A DNA stretch of 64,000 bases from Cloacibacterium sp046296655 (GTDB lineage Bacteria > Bacteroidota > Bacteroidia > Flavobacteriales > Weeksellaceae), in NCBI GenBank assembly GCA_046296655.1, contig JBKBLE010000007.1, positions 27,288 through 91,287 on the forward strand, written 5' to 3'. The stretch's first letter is position 1. Each line of letters begins with the position of its first letter. Below the pieces are notes generated by a model. That model saw nothing but the letters and a program-made list of their open reading frames with translations. It made no database searches and had not been told where the DNA came from. Shown here one piece after another: positions 18,084 through 25,484 of the stretch. A program made the position numbers and the translations under genes.

Positions 18084-19535
18084 TTATTCAAAGATTTTAT
18101 CTTTAATTTCTTTTAGATATTTCTTCACTTCTTTGTCAATTTTAGAAACATCTCTGATGGTTTCACATGCATACATTACCGTAGAATGGTCTTTTCCGCC
18201 CATTTCCTCGCCAATTTTGGTAAAAGTGGCATTGGTATATTCTTTCGCGAAATACATCGCTAATTGTCTAGGCAATGCAATTTCTCTTTTTCTGGTTTTA
18301 GAAAGTAATTGCTCTCTCTGAATACCGAAATATTCGCAAACCACTTCTTGAATGTAAGGAATATTGATGGTTTTCTTTTGATTTGCTGCAATCTTGTTAA
18401 TGGTTTCTTTTAATAAATCTAGACTTAAATCTGATTTAGAAATCATGGAATGCGCAATCACAGAATTAATTACACCAATAAGTTCTCTCACGTTAGATTT
18501 TACTTCTCCAGCTAAAAAATCTACCATATCATCTTTTAAAACGATACCGTCTCTGTGAAGTTTATCTATGATAATTTTCTTTCTTGTATCAAAATCTGGA
18601 GATTTTACTTCTGCACTTAATCCCCATTTAAAACGAGAAACAATTCTTTCTTGAATATCCTGAATATCTGCAGGAGCTTTATCAGAAGTTAAGATAATTT
18701 GTTTTCCGTTTTGATGTAAATGATCAAAAATGTGGAAGAACATATCCTGAGTTGCAGCTTTCCCAGAAAGAAACTGAATATCATCTATAATCAAAACATC
18801 TACCATTTGGTAAAAATTACCAAAATCTGTTTTATTCTGAGCTTTGGCCGCAGAAACAAACTGCTGGATAAATTTTTCTGATGATAAATATAAAACAACT
18901 TTATCTGGAAGATTCTGTTTAATATCTAAACCAATTGCATGAGCTAAGTGCGTTTTTCCTACACCTACTCCACCATGAATAAATAATGGGTTAAAAGAAG
19001 TTGCACCTGGTCTTTTAGCAATGGTTTTAGCTACGGTACATGCAAATCTATTGCTCTCGCCTTCTACAAAATTATCAAATGATAAATTTGGGTTAAGGTT
19101 AGCATCTATGTTTACCTTTTTAATTCCTGGAACTACAAAAGGATTCACTAAACTTTTAGAAACTGTGGTAGGAAGCACCTCTTGAACTTTCGGAGCTTGT
19201 ACAGAAATTCCTTTATAATTTTGAGTAGCGGGTTTTTCTAATCCTTGTGGTTTATTTTCCATTACAGAATACCACAATTTAACTCCTTTTCCGATATTTT
19301 TTTTGAGAGCTGCAGAGAGTAGAGAAAGGTAATTTTCTTCTATATATTCTTTATAGAAGTCAGAAGGAACCAACAATGTAAGATTGTGGTTAATTAATGA
19401 CACAGGTTGTACTCTGTCAAACAATAAGTCGAATGAATGTTCTAGTTTTTTTACATCTTCATGCTCAGAAGCGCTCAAATTGTCTCGCATAAATTTAAGA
19501 CAACGCTCCCAAATCAAGCCTAAGTTTTGATCCAT
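18084..19535 (-). CDS. dnaA: chromosomal replication initiator protein DnaA
   Basis: AAA+ initiator that opens oriC. I start it at ATG 19535 (MDQNLGLIWERCL), the normal domain I start; the frame stays open 51 codons upstream but that part is basic-hydrophobic and not like DnaA. Domain I is residues 1-90, a Pro/Val linker follows, and the AAA+ domain has Walker A GGVGVGKTHLAHAIG and Walker B VLIIDDIQFL. Domain IV ends with the signature GGKDHSTVMYACETI. 483 residues. I see no DnaA-box cluster next to it in either flank. Confidence 0.97.
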   Translation of the reverse strand: MDQNLGLIWERCLKFMRDNLSASEHEDVKKLEHSFDLLFDRVQPVSLINHNLTLLVPSDFYKEYIEENYLSLLSAALKKNIGKGVKLWYSVMENKPQGLEKPATQNYKGISVQAPKVQEVLPTTVSKSLVNPFVVPGIKKVNIDANLNPNLSFDNFVEGESNRFACTVAKTIAKRPGATSFNPLFIHGGVGVGKTHLAHAIGLDIKQNLPDKVVLYLSSEKFIQQFVSAAKAQNKTDFGNFYQMVDVLIIDDIQFLSGKAATQDMFFHIFDHLHQNGKQIILTSDKAPADIQDIQERIVSRFKWGLSAEVKSPDFDTRKKIIIDKLHRDGIVLKDDMVDFLAGEVKSNVRELIGVINSVIAHSMISKSDLSLDLLKETINKIAANQKKTINIPYIQEVVCEYFGIQREQLLSKTRKREIALPRQLAMYFAKEYTNATFTKIGEEMGGKDHSTVMYACETIRDVSKIDKEVKKYLKEIKDKIFE

Positions 19536-19617
19536 TTTTTTCTCTGCTAAATAGTTTTCTCTGATTAATTTTATCGGGAAGGCAAATATGAAAAATAATT
19601 TTTTCTTAAAAAAATTT

Positions 19618-19648
19618 TTGGGGTATTGCTTTTTTAAAAATATATTTG
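19618..19648 (+). promoter_or_regulatory. promoter of the thioesterase gene
   Basis: TTG at 19618-19620, 20 bases, then TATATTTG at 19641-19648. Both elements and the spacing fit the Bacteroidetes sigma-ABfr promoter model. The expected start lies about 15 bases before the ATG at 19671. Confidence 0.7.
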
Positions 19649-19670
19649 TATGTATTAAAGAAAAGTAAAA

Positions 19671-20081
19671 ATGATACACACAACTCACACATTACGAGTA
19701 CGTTACGGAGAAACAGACGCTATGAAATATGTCTACTATGGCAACTATGCAGAATACCTAGAAGTTGCTAGAGTTGAGCTATTTAGAACCCTTGGAATTT
19801 CATACGATGAAATCGAAAAACGCGGGATTTGGCTGCCTGTTTCTGAGTATAAAATCAAGTATTTAAAACCTGCTTTTTATGACGAAATTTTAGAAATTCA
19901 CACTTATGTAAAAAAAATTCCGGGAGTGAAAATAGAATTCGAATATGAAATTTATAATGATTCTAAACAAAAAATCACAGAAGCATCTACTACTCTTTTT
20001 TTCTTAGACGCTACAACCAACAAAGTGTCTAGATGTCCTGATTTCTTGATGGAACTCATCCAAAAAAATTGGAAGGAATAA
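19671..20081 (+). CDS. acyl-CoA thioesterase, YbgC/4HBT hotdog family
   Basis: Hotdog-fold thioesterase of 136 residues. The motif RYGETDAMKYVYYGNYAEYLEVAR (core ETDAMKYVYYGNYAEY) holds the catalytic Asp of the 4HBT class, followed by WLPVSEYKIKYLKPAFYDE and ITEASTTLFFLD. Likely hydrolyses short or medium acyl-CoA in the cytoplasm. Divergent from dnaA and with its own promoter; nothing cotranscribed downstream. Confidence 0.9.
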   Translation: MIHTTHTLRVRYGETDAMKYVYYGNYAEYLEVARVELFRTLGISYDEIEKRGIWLPVSEYKIKYLKPAFYDEILEIHTYVKKIPGVKIEFEYEIYNDSKQKITEASTTLFFLDATTNKVSRCPDFLMELIQKNWKE

Positions 20082-20216
20082 GCAAAAAGAACAAAAGTAA
20101 AAAAGTGAGATGACAAAAATCATCAAAAAAAAAATCAAAAAAAATTTCACCAAAAATGATCACTAAAAATTGATTTAGATGAATTAATTTTTTGTTTAAA
20201 TTAATCTTATAACATT

Positions 20217-20280
20217 GCGTTCCTACGGAACGCTTTTTTGTTAATTAGCAAATTCTACACACATTACATTCCTACGGAAT
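20217..20280. repeat. pair of TCCTACGGA palindromes
   Basis: GCGTTCCTACGGAACGC at 20217-20233 and ATTCCTACGGAAT at 20268-20280, centres 49 bases apart, each with a TAC loop. Between them is TTCTACACAC, and TCTACAAAC follows the second. The same two-hairpin layout, centres 51 bases apart with TTTCTACAAAC in between, occurs at 55648-55711. Confidence 0.75.
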
Positions 20281-20341
20281 AAATAATTTTTAAAATCTAC
20301 AAACTCTATCCATAAAAAAAACACTCGTTTTCTCTCCCATT

Positions 20342-21034
20342 CTACAGCTCACTCCCACTCTCCAATTCATACGGTTCTTTTCCTTTCTCGAAAATTCTAG
20401 TCAATTGCGTTCCTTCTGTTGTAATTTTATCACCAAGAACTCTAATCCAGTTTCCTTCTCTTAAACCTACTACTTTTACCTCATTTTGAGTAAGAAATTC
20501 CTTAATTCTGGTTTCTCTAGTTTCTCCATTATGCTTCAAATTTGGATTTGGGTCTAAATAATGTGGATTGATATTAAACGGAACCAATCCCATACAATCA
20601 AAACTTGGCGGATATACAATTGGCATATCATTCGTAGTTTTCATATTTATTCCTGCGATATTACTTCCTGCAGAAGCTCCCAAATAAGGTTTGCCTGATT
20701 TTACATTTTCTGCTAAAACGGTCATTAAATTTTCTTCGTGTAAGGTTTTCACGAGGAGAAAAGTATTTCCGCCACCTGTAAAAAAGCCTTTTGCTTCATT
20801 TACCGCTGCCATTTTATCCTCAAATTCATGTAATCCTTTTACTTTTATATGGATTTGTTCAAAAAAATCTCTCGCAATTTGCGTGTATTCTTCATGTGAA
20901 ATTCCGCTTGGTCTTGCAAAAGGAATAAAGATAATTTCGTCTATTCGGCTGAATAATTCAGCAATTTCTTCTTTGATATATTCTAAATATTTCCCACCAA
21001 AAAGTGAAGAGGTAGAAGCTAATAAAACGTTCAT
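20342..21034 (-). CDS. pepE: peptidase E (alpha-aspartyl dipeptidase), S51 family
   Basis: Serine peptidase that removes N-terminal Asp from dipeptides. Motifs: GFFTGGGNTFLLVKTL, the catalytic Ser in YLGASAGSNIAG (near residue 120), and FNINPHYLDPNP with the conserved His. 230 residues. Alone between a repeat-rich gap and the divergent transaldolase; the upstream region contains further repeats. Confidence 0.92.
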   Translation of the reverse strand: MNVLLASTSSLFGGKYLEYIKEEIAELFSRIDEIIFIPFARPSGISHEEYTQIARDFFEQIHIKVKGLHEFEDKMAAVNEAKGFFTGGGNTFLLVKTLHEENLMTVLAENVKSGKPYLGASAGSNIAGINMKTTNDMPIVYPPSFDCMGLVPFNINPHYLDPNPNLKHNGETRETRIKEFLTQNEVKVVGLREGNWIRVLGDKITTEGTQLTRIFEKGKEPYELESGSEL

Positions 21035-21040
21035 TTTTTG

Positions 21041-21270
21041 TGAAGTTGTAAAGTCGTTAATTTGTAAAGCACTTATAAAAATGCAAAAATATAATATTTT
21101 AATTAAAACATCCTTTCAAAAAAGGTAAATTGCGCTCAACGCTGAGTCAAGTTAAAAATCTTAATTTTACACCAATTCACAATTAAACGATTTTACTATT
21201 TTACAGATTAACAACTTCACGACTTCACGACTTTACAATTTCGTTCCGTTTCGCTTTTTACTTGGCTCTT
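21041..21270. repeat. dispersed CTTCACGACTTTAC-type repeat, inverted pair
   Basis: 21041-21070 (GTGAAGTTGTAAAGTCG start) is the approximate reverse complement of 21201-21230 (TTACAGATTAACAACTTCAC start). The second arm continues with CTTCACGACTTTACAATTTC and then TTTTTACTTGGCTCTT at 21255-21270. A close relative of the whole arrangement lies at 62170-62274. Confidence 0.65.
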
Positions 21271-21277
21271 AAATCCT

Positions 21278-21285
21278 TATCTTTG
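21278..21285 (+). promoter_or_regulatory. -7 box for the transaldolase gene
   Basis: TATCTTTG, 19 bases before ATG 21304, matches TAnnTTTG. No TTG at proper distance; the TTG at 21262-21264 is only 13 bases away. Confidence 0.6.
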
Positions 21286-21303
21286 CAAAAAAATAATTTT
21301 AAC

Positions 21304-21957
21304 ATGAAATTTTTTATTGATACAGCTAATCTAGACCAAATTAGAGAGGCACAAGATTTAGGAATTCTAGATGGTGTTACCACCAACCCAAGTTTGATGG
21401 CGAAAGAAGGCATTTCTGGAGCTGAAGCGATTAAAAATCATTACAAAACGATTTGCGAAATCGTAGATGGTGATATTTCTGCGGAAGTTCTAAGTACTAC
21501 TTACGAAGAAATGATAAAAGAAGGAGAAGAATTGGCTGCAATTCACCCAAATATCGTGGTGAAAATTCCCATGATTAAAGACGGAATTAAAGCTTTAAAA
21601 TATTTTACAGATAAAGGAATTAAAACCAACTGTACTTTAATTTTTTCTGCTGGACAAGCGCTTCTTGCTGCAAAAGCTGGTGCTACTTACGTTTCTCCTT
21701 TCTTAGGAAGATTAGATGATGTTTCTACAGACGGATTAGCATTAATAGAAGAAATTAGAATTATTTTTGATAACTACGATTACAAAACTGAAATTCTAGC
21801 AGCTTCTATTCGTCATTCTATGCACATTATCAACTGTGCTAAGATTGGTGCAGATGTAGTAACAACGCCTCTTGCTCCGATTTTATCTTTACTAAAACAC
21901 CCTTTAACTGACAACGGTTTAGCTCAATTTATTGCAGATTCTAAAAAGATGATGTAA
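21304..21957 (+). CDS. fsa: small transaldolase / fructose-6-phosphate aldolase
   Basis: TIM-barrel class I aldolase of the short transaldolase 3B/FSA group, 217 residues. The N-terminal MKFFIDTANLDQIREA and GVTTNPSLMAKEG motifs are diagnostic; the Schiff-base Lys is in VVKIPM (about residue 86), and ASIRHSMHI and AKIGADVVTTPL close the barrel. It acts in the pentose-phosphate pathway or cleaves fructose-6-phosphate; sequence alone does not settle which. ATG 21304 follows the -7 box; an upstream in-frame TTG at 21262 would lie before the promoter. Confidence 0.93.
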   Translation: MKFFIDTANLDQIREAQDLGILDGVTTNPSLMAKEGISGAEAIKNHYKTICEIVDGDISAEVLSTTYEEMIKEGEELAAIHPNIVVKIPMIKDGIKALKYFTDKGIKTNCTLIFSAGQALLAAKAGATYVSPFLGRLDDVSTDGLALIEEIRIIFDNYDYKTEILAASIRHSMHIINCAKIGADVVTTPLAPILSLLKHPLTDNGLAQFIADSKKMM

Positions 21958-21963
21958 TAAAGA

Positions 21964-22015
21964 TGCTGGATGTTAGATGTTAGATGTTAGAAGTTAAATG
22001 TTGGAAGATGGATGA
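21964..22015. repeat. short imperfect tandem repeat
   Basis: GATGTTA-like units repeated about five times (GGATGTTAGATGTTAGATG and variants) just after the transaldolase stop. Low-complexity; no further copies of equal quality seen, though weaker ATGGAAGATG runs occur near 48370. Confidence 0.5.
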
Positions 22016-22018
22016 TAA

Positions 22019-22070
22019 AAAACTCAAAATTTACTTCCTTTAGGATTGAGGCAAATAAATTTTGAGTTTT
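22019..22070. repeat. 15-bp perfect inverted repeat
   Basis: AAAACTCAAAATTTA at 22019-22033 and its exact complement TAAATTTTGAGTTTT at 22056-22070, enclosing 22 bases. With the T-rich right side it can act as a terminator for the upstream + strand gene; it lies immediately before a second terminator hairpin. Confidence 0.65.
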
Positions 22071-22079
22071 CTAAAAATA

Positions 22080-22111
22080 AAAATCCTGAAAATCTTAATT
22101 TTCAGGATTTT
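22080..22111. terminator. bidirectional terminator
   Basis: 14-bp perfect stem AAAATCCTGAAAAT / ATTTTCAGGATTTT, loop CTTA, between the + strand transaldolase and the - strand GLPGLI pseudogene, which ends at 22119. Confidence 0.8.
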
Positions 22112-22118
22112 ATATTTT

Positions 22119-22979
22119 TTATTGAAGCAAGTCTAACTCTAAAAGATTGTTGCCTCGCTTATTATTTTCTTTAACTTGTTGTTCTCTTCTTTTAATCATT
22201 TCCGATGCAGAAATTTCGTTTCCGTTTTGGTCTCTGAACTGAAGTACTGCTCCATTTGCCATCACCATTTTCTTGGATTTTGCTGGATCATTTCAGTCTT
22301 CTAGAAATATTTTTTTGTATTGTTCTTGATTAACTTCTAAATATTTATCATTGCCTGCAAATTCAGAAACTTTTTGAATTTCCTCCTTATATTTTCCTAC
22401 TGCTTTTAGTTAAAAAACGTGAGATTTCGTCGCGTCTTCAAGCTTCACAATCAATCCTGGTAATCCTCTAAATTTATATGGCCCGTCTTGAAAAGGCAAT
22501 TCCTCGGTAAACTAAGCCGTCCATTTTCTTCCTGCAAATTCTGTAACCGCTTATTGTGCCTCGAATTCTCCTATTTTTTGTTTTTCTGGAAGAATTTTCC
22601 ATTGAATTTTTCTTTTGTCCCAAACTTTATAAGCATCCATTCCGCTTCTGGTTAATGAATACGTTTCGAAAGAAGGATAATTTTTATGTATTTTATAGCG
22701 TACGTTGCCTTTTCTCATAGACATGGCTTTCATGTCTACATTCATGCTTCCTGTCGCTTTAATTTGCTTCTCAAAAGCAGCCGTCATTATAGAATCCGAA
22801 ACATAAACTTCTCTACTATAAAACTTAGAGCCTTTCTCCGAAATATCAAGATACATAAGTTCTGATTTTACGTCTGCTTTATTGGTAGAATCCGTCACAA
22901 ATTTATAATCATAGATAAATCTGTTCTGCGCAGAAAAGAATGCTGAAATCAATAAAAAAGTAAAAAGTAATTTTTTCAT
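22119..22979 (-). pseudogene. GLPGLI-family protein interrupted by four in-frame stops
   Basis: A signal peptide (ending FFSAQN) and 142 residues are readable before TAA at 22551-22553. The same frame continues past it with VTEFAGRKWTA, TAG 22512-22514, then FTEELPFQDGPYKFRGLPGLIVKLEDA (with the family name motif RGLPGLIVKL), TAA 22410-22412, KAVGKYKEEIQKVSEFAG, TGA 22293-22295, and a Lys/Glu-rich tail to the natural stop at 22119. There are four stops of three kinds and no frameshift, over 286 codons. The gene is 58 bases downstream of the M56 peptidase, the usual flavobacterial place for a GLPGLI gene. Function of the family is unknown. Confidence 0.85.
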
Positions 22980-23037
22980 ATTATAATTTAAAAATCCTTC
23001 AAGGATTTAGAATCCTTGAAGGATTGATTAGGAAAAT

Positions 23038-24879
23038 TTATTTGGTTTGGATTCTTATTTCTTTTTCTTGAACACCATTATTCTTTACAGCATTAACATT
23101 TATTATAGCAATATCATCAACTTTTATATTTTTAAGGTTCTCTTTAGTGATTAATTTATCATTTAAATAAATTTTCACATTATCAGGAAGACTATCTCCT
23201 TCCTTAAAAACATAGATTTCTGGTTGGTTTTTAGTTTCAGGAACTTTAATCATAAATGTATTATTAGTATTTAGGTATTTTCTAGAAATTTTTGCCTGTT
23301 GTTTGGCAATTTCGGCTTGTTTTTTGGCGAGTTCTGCTTGTTTTTGTGCCAAATCTCTTCTTTCTTTTGAAAGTTTTTCTAGTTTTTTGATTTCTTCTTT
23401 CGTAAGATTAGAATTTGGGCTGTTTTTTAACTTTTCTATACTTATAGGTGGAGTTATTGGAGCTGGAAATTCTACATCCATCATTTGAGGAGCTCTCACT
23501 TTCTGAATTCTAATGATTTTATCTTTAAATTCTTTAGAATTGAGCTTTTTCTCTAATTCTTTTATTGAAGAAAAATTATTACTAGTATTATCAACAAAAA
23601 TTTTATATTCTAAACCATTATCTAATTCTTTATTAAATTCTAAATTATTTAGTTTAAATCCTTCAATTTGATCTAAACCGTTTTTCATCTCCATCAAAAA
23701 AGATATTTCATCTTTATATCCATCAGAATTAGCAATTCTATCAATTTCGTTTCCAAGATTTTCTAATTCTTTGGCTTTCAATTCATAATCATAACTGTCT
23801 GCACCTTTTTCTTTAGCAATTTTCTGTAACTCTTCAGATTTTTTACGAGTTTGTTCGCTAAGTGTAGCTATTTTTTCGTTCTCTTTTTTGATTTTTTCAG
23901 AAGCTTTATTAATTTTCGCTTGTTGAGCTTCTAACAGTTTTTGCACATCTTTTTCTTTAACAGTATCTTTTTTAAGTTCCTGAACTGCAATTTCTATGGC
24001 TTTATTTTGCTTTTTAATTTCTATATTTTTAGCATTAACCAATAGCGCAAAGGAAACCCCGAAAAGAATTGGCAAAGCCAAAATTCTACGCGCATAACTG
24101 TATTTTGTATTTTTTTGTGTAAGCATTTTTAGTCGTTTTTTAAGGTTTGATGATAAAAACGGACTGGTTGCAGGCAATACATTTCCGGAGAAATTACTTA
24201 CCAAAAGCATCTGCGCAAATGCTCTAGTGTCCGCGTTTTTCACAGCTTTTTTGTCTGCCAAATATTCATGAATAAGGGTGATTTCTTTTTTGATGAAGTA
24301 AAAAATTGGATTAAACCAAAACAGCGATTGAATAATTTGGACAAACAGTTTATCAAAACTGTGTTTTTGTTCTATGTGTACCATTTCGTGTTTCAGGATT
24401 TGTTTTCCTAAATCTGAGTTGATCAGAATCGATTTTTTCCAAAACAAATTTCTAAAAAACGAAAACGGAGCATCATGCAAGTTGGTGTTATAAAAGGTAA
24501 TTCCTTCTATGCTTTCCTTTGGGAACTGTTTTTTGAGTTGATGAATTTTCACCAATCCTAAAGTTAATTTAGCCAAAAGAAAAAAGGAAACGATTCCCAA
24601 AATCAAAGCTCCAAAATCCCAAAAATTGAAAGAATTTTCAACTTCTTGAGCAGAATTTTGGTTGAATTGATTCAGCAATAATAAAATTCTACTATCAGTT
24701 TCTATTGTGAAATATTCTACTTTCAAAAGCGGCAACAAAAGACTTAAAACCATCGTTCCCAGAAGGTAAAATCTGTTATAATGGTGAAAAGTTTTGTCGC
24801 GAAGAAACAAAAGATAATACGCCGACATTACTGCCGAAACTAAAATCATCTTTCCGAAATACAGGAATATTGTTTCCAT
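23038..24879 (-). CDS. BlaR1-type M56 family antirepressor metallopeptidase
   Basis: Membrane metallopeptidase that in related systems senses a signal and inactivates a BlaI-type repressor. Four predicted membrane spans in the first 290 residues bracket the zinc motif HEMVHIEQKHS (about residues 165-175) and a downstream ENxAD-like EYLADKKAV. After the last span at about 265-285 comes a long Lys/Glu coiled coil and a beta-rich C-terminus, with no penicillin-binding domain, so beta-lactam sensing is not supported. It lies about 65 bases after the BlaI gene in the same operon. 613 residues. Confidence 0.92.
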   Translation of the reverse strand: METIFLYFGKMILVSAVMSAYYLLFLRDKTFHHYNRFYLLGTMVLSLLLPLLKVEYFTIETDSRILLLLNQFNQNSAQEVENSFNFWDFGALILGIVSFFLLAKLTLGLVKIHQLKKQFPKESIEGITFYNTNLHDAPFSFFRNLFWKKSILINSDLGKQILKHEMVHIEQKHSFDKLFVQIIQSLFWFNPIFYFIKKEITLIHEYLADKKAVKNADTRAFAQMLLVSNFSGNVLPATSPFLSSNLKKRLKMLTQKNTKYSYARRILALPILFGVSFALLVNAKNIEIKKQNKAIEIAVQELKKDTVKEKDVQKLLEAQQAKINKASEKIKKENEKIATLSEQTRKKSEELQKIAKEKGADSYDYELKAKELENLGNEIDRIANSDGYKDEISFLMEMKNGLDQIEGFKLNNLEFNKELDNGLEYKIFVDNTSNNFSSIKELEKKLNSKEFKDKIIRIQKVRAPQMMDVEFPAPITPPISIEKLKNSPNSNLTKEEIKKLEKLSKERRDLAQKQAELAKKQAEIAKQQAKISRKYLNTNNTFMIKVPETKNQPEIYVFKEGDSLPDNVKIYLNDKLITKENLKNIKVDDIAIINVNAVKNNGVQEKEIRIQTK

Positions 24880-24945
24880 AGTTTTTGTTTTAAGTGTTGA
24901 TTAATAAGTAATTGCGAATGACGAAGCTGTTACACTTCTTACTCA

Positions 24946-25311
24946 TTATTTTTTAAGTTCTTTGAGAAGCATTTCTAAATCTTCTACACTCATCTCATTT
25001 TTTTCTACCAAAAATGAAACTGCGTTTCTGTAAGAACCTTCAAAATAGTTCTTCACCAAACTTTTTATGGATTTTCTGCTGTAGGTTTCTTTAGAAATCA
25101 GCGGGAAATATTCGTGCTGTCTTCCGTGAACGTTATGCCCCACAAACTCTTTTTCCATCAAAATTTTTAAAATGGTAGAAACAGTATTGGTATGAGGTTT
25201 CGGTTCTGGAAAAAGCTCTAATATATCTTTTAAGAAACCTTTTTCTAGCTCCCAAAGATATTGCATTACTTGTTCTTCTGCTTTTGTAAGTGTTTTTGCT
25301 GTCATAATCAT
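24946..25311 (-). CDS. BlaI/MecI/CopY-family transcriptional repressor
   Basis: 121-residue winged-helix repressor. The opening TKAEEQVMQYLWELEKGFLKDIL, recognition-helix area TVSTILKILMEKEF and VGHNVHGRQHEYFPLI wing match the family; the C-terminal helices (SFLVEKNEMSVEDLEMLLKELKK) form the dimer contact. ATG 25305 (MTAKTLTK) is an equally likely start. It probably represses its own operon, with M56 peptidase as antirepressor and GLPGLI gene third. Two ACTAA-N4-TTAGT dyads lie in the 190 bases upstream. Confidence 0.94.
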   Translation of the reverse strand: MIMTAKTLTKAEEQVMQYLWELEKGFLKDILELFPEPKPHTNTVSTILKILMEKEFVGHNVHGRQHEYFPLISKETYSRKSIKSLVKNYFEGSYRNAVSFLVEKNEMSVEDLEMLLKELKK

Positions 25312-25377
25312 TACATCATTATTGATAAAAAGAAATTAATTATTTCTAAAATCAAGTTTAACAAAAAAGAAATCATA

Positions 25378-25436
25378 ACTAATAATTTAGTGATACAAAT
25401 TTAGAAAAGATTTTCTTTTATCACTAAAAAATTAGT
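25378..25436 (-). promoter_or_regulatory. candidate BlaI operator pair and promoter
   Basis: Two 14-bp dyads of the same form, ACTAATAATTTAGT (25378-25391) and ACTAAAAAATTAGT (25423-25436), centres 45 bases apart; they also sit inside an 18-bp inverted repeat (25377-25394 / 25420-25437, 16 of 18 matching). Between them on the - strand is a -7 box, TAAATTTG (25396-25403). A repressor dimer at each dyad would flank the promoter. No TTG -33 seen. Confidence 0.6.
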
Positions 25437-25484
25437 TAAAAAATTGTTAAATTTTTATAACGTAATGAAAATCAATGAAATAAA

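Noticed and set aside
19536..19670. Origin of replication next to dnaA
   Set aside because: No TTATCCACA-like DnaA boxes or AT-rich 13-mer series are visible in this gap or the one downstream of dnaA.
19536..19688. N-terminal extension of DnaA
   Set aside because: The extra 51 residues are hydrophobic/basic and unlike DnaA domain I, which begins exactly at ATG 19535.
20217..20233. TCCTACGGA hairpins as ordinary terminators
   Set aside because: They occur in regularly spaced pairs with conserved spacer sequence and no consistent U-run, and one copy is 130 bases from any gene end.
21964..22015. Functional minisatellite
   Set aside because: Units are short, imperfect and few, with no comparable second locus in the window.
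22119..22979. Stop-codon recoding or alternative genetic code to explain in-frame stops
   Set aside because: All three stop codons occur inside the damaged genes while dozens of neighbouring genes use them as normal ends. Recoding would not affect only accessory genes.
23038..24879. Beta-lactam sensor BlaR1/MecR1
   Set aside because: The C-terminal penicillin-binding domain is missing; only the M56 peptidase part is shared and no beta-lactamase gene is nearby.
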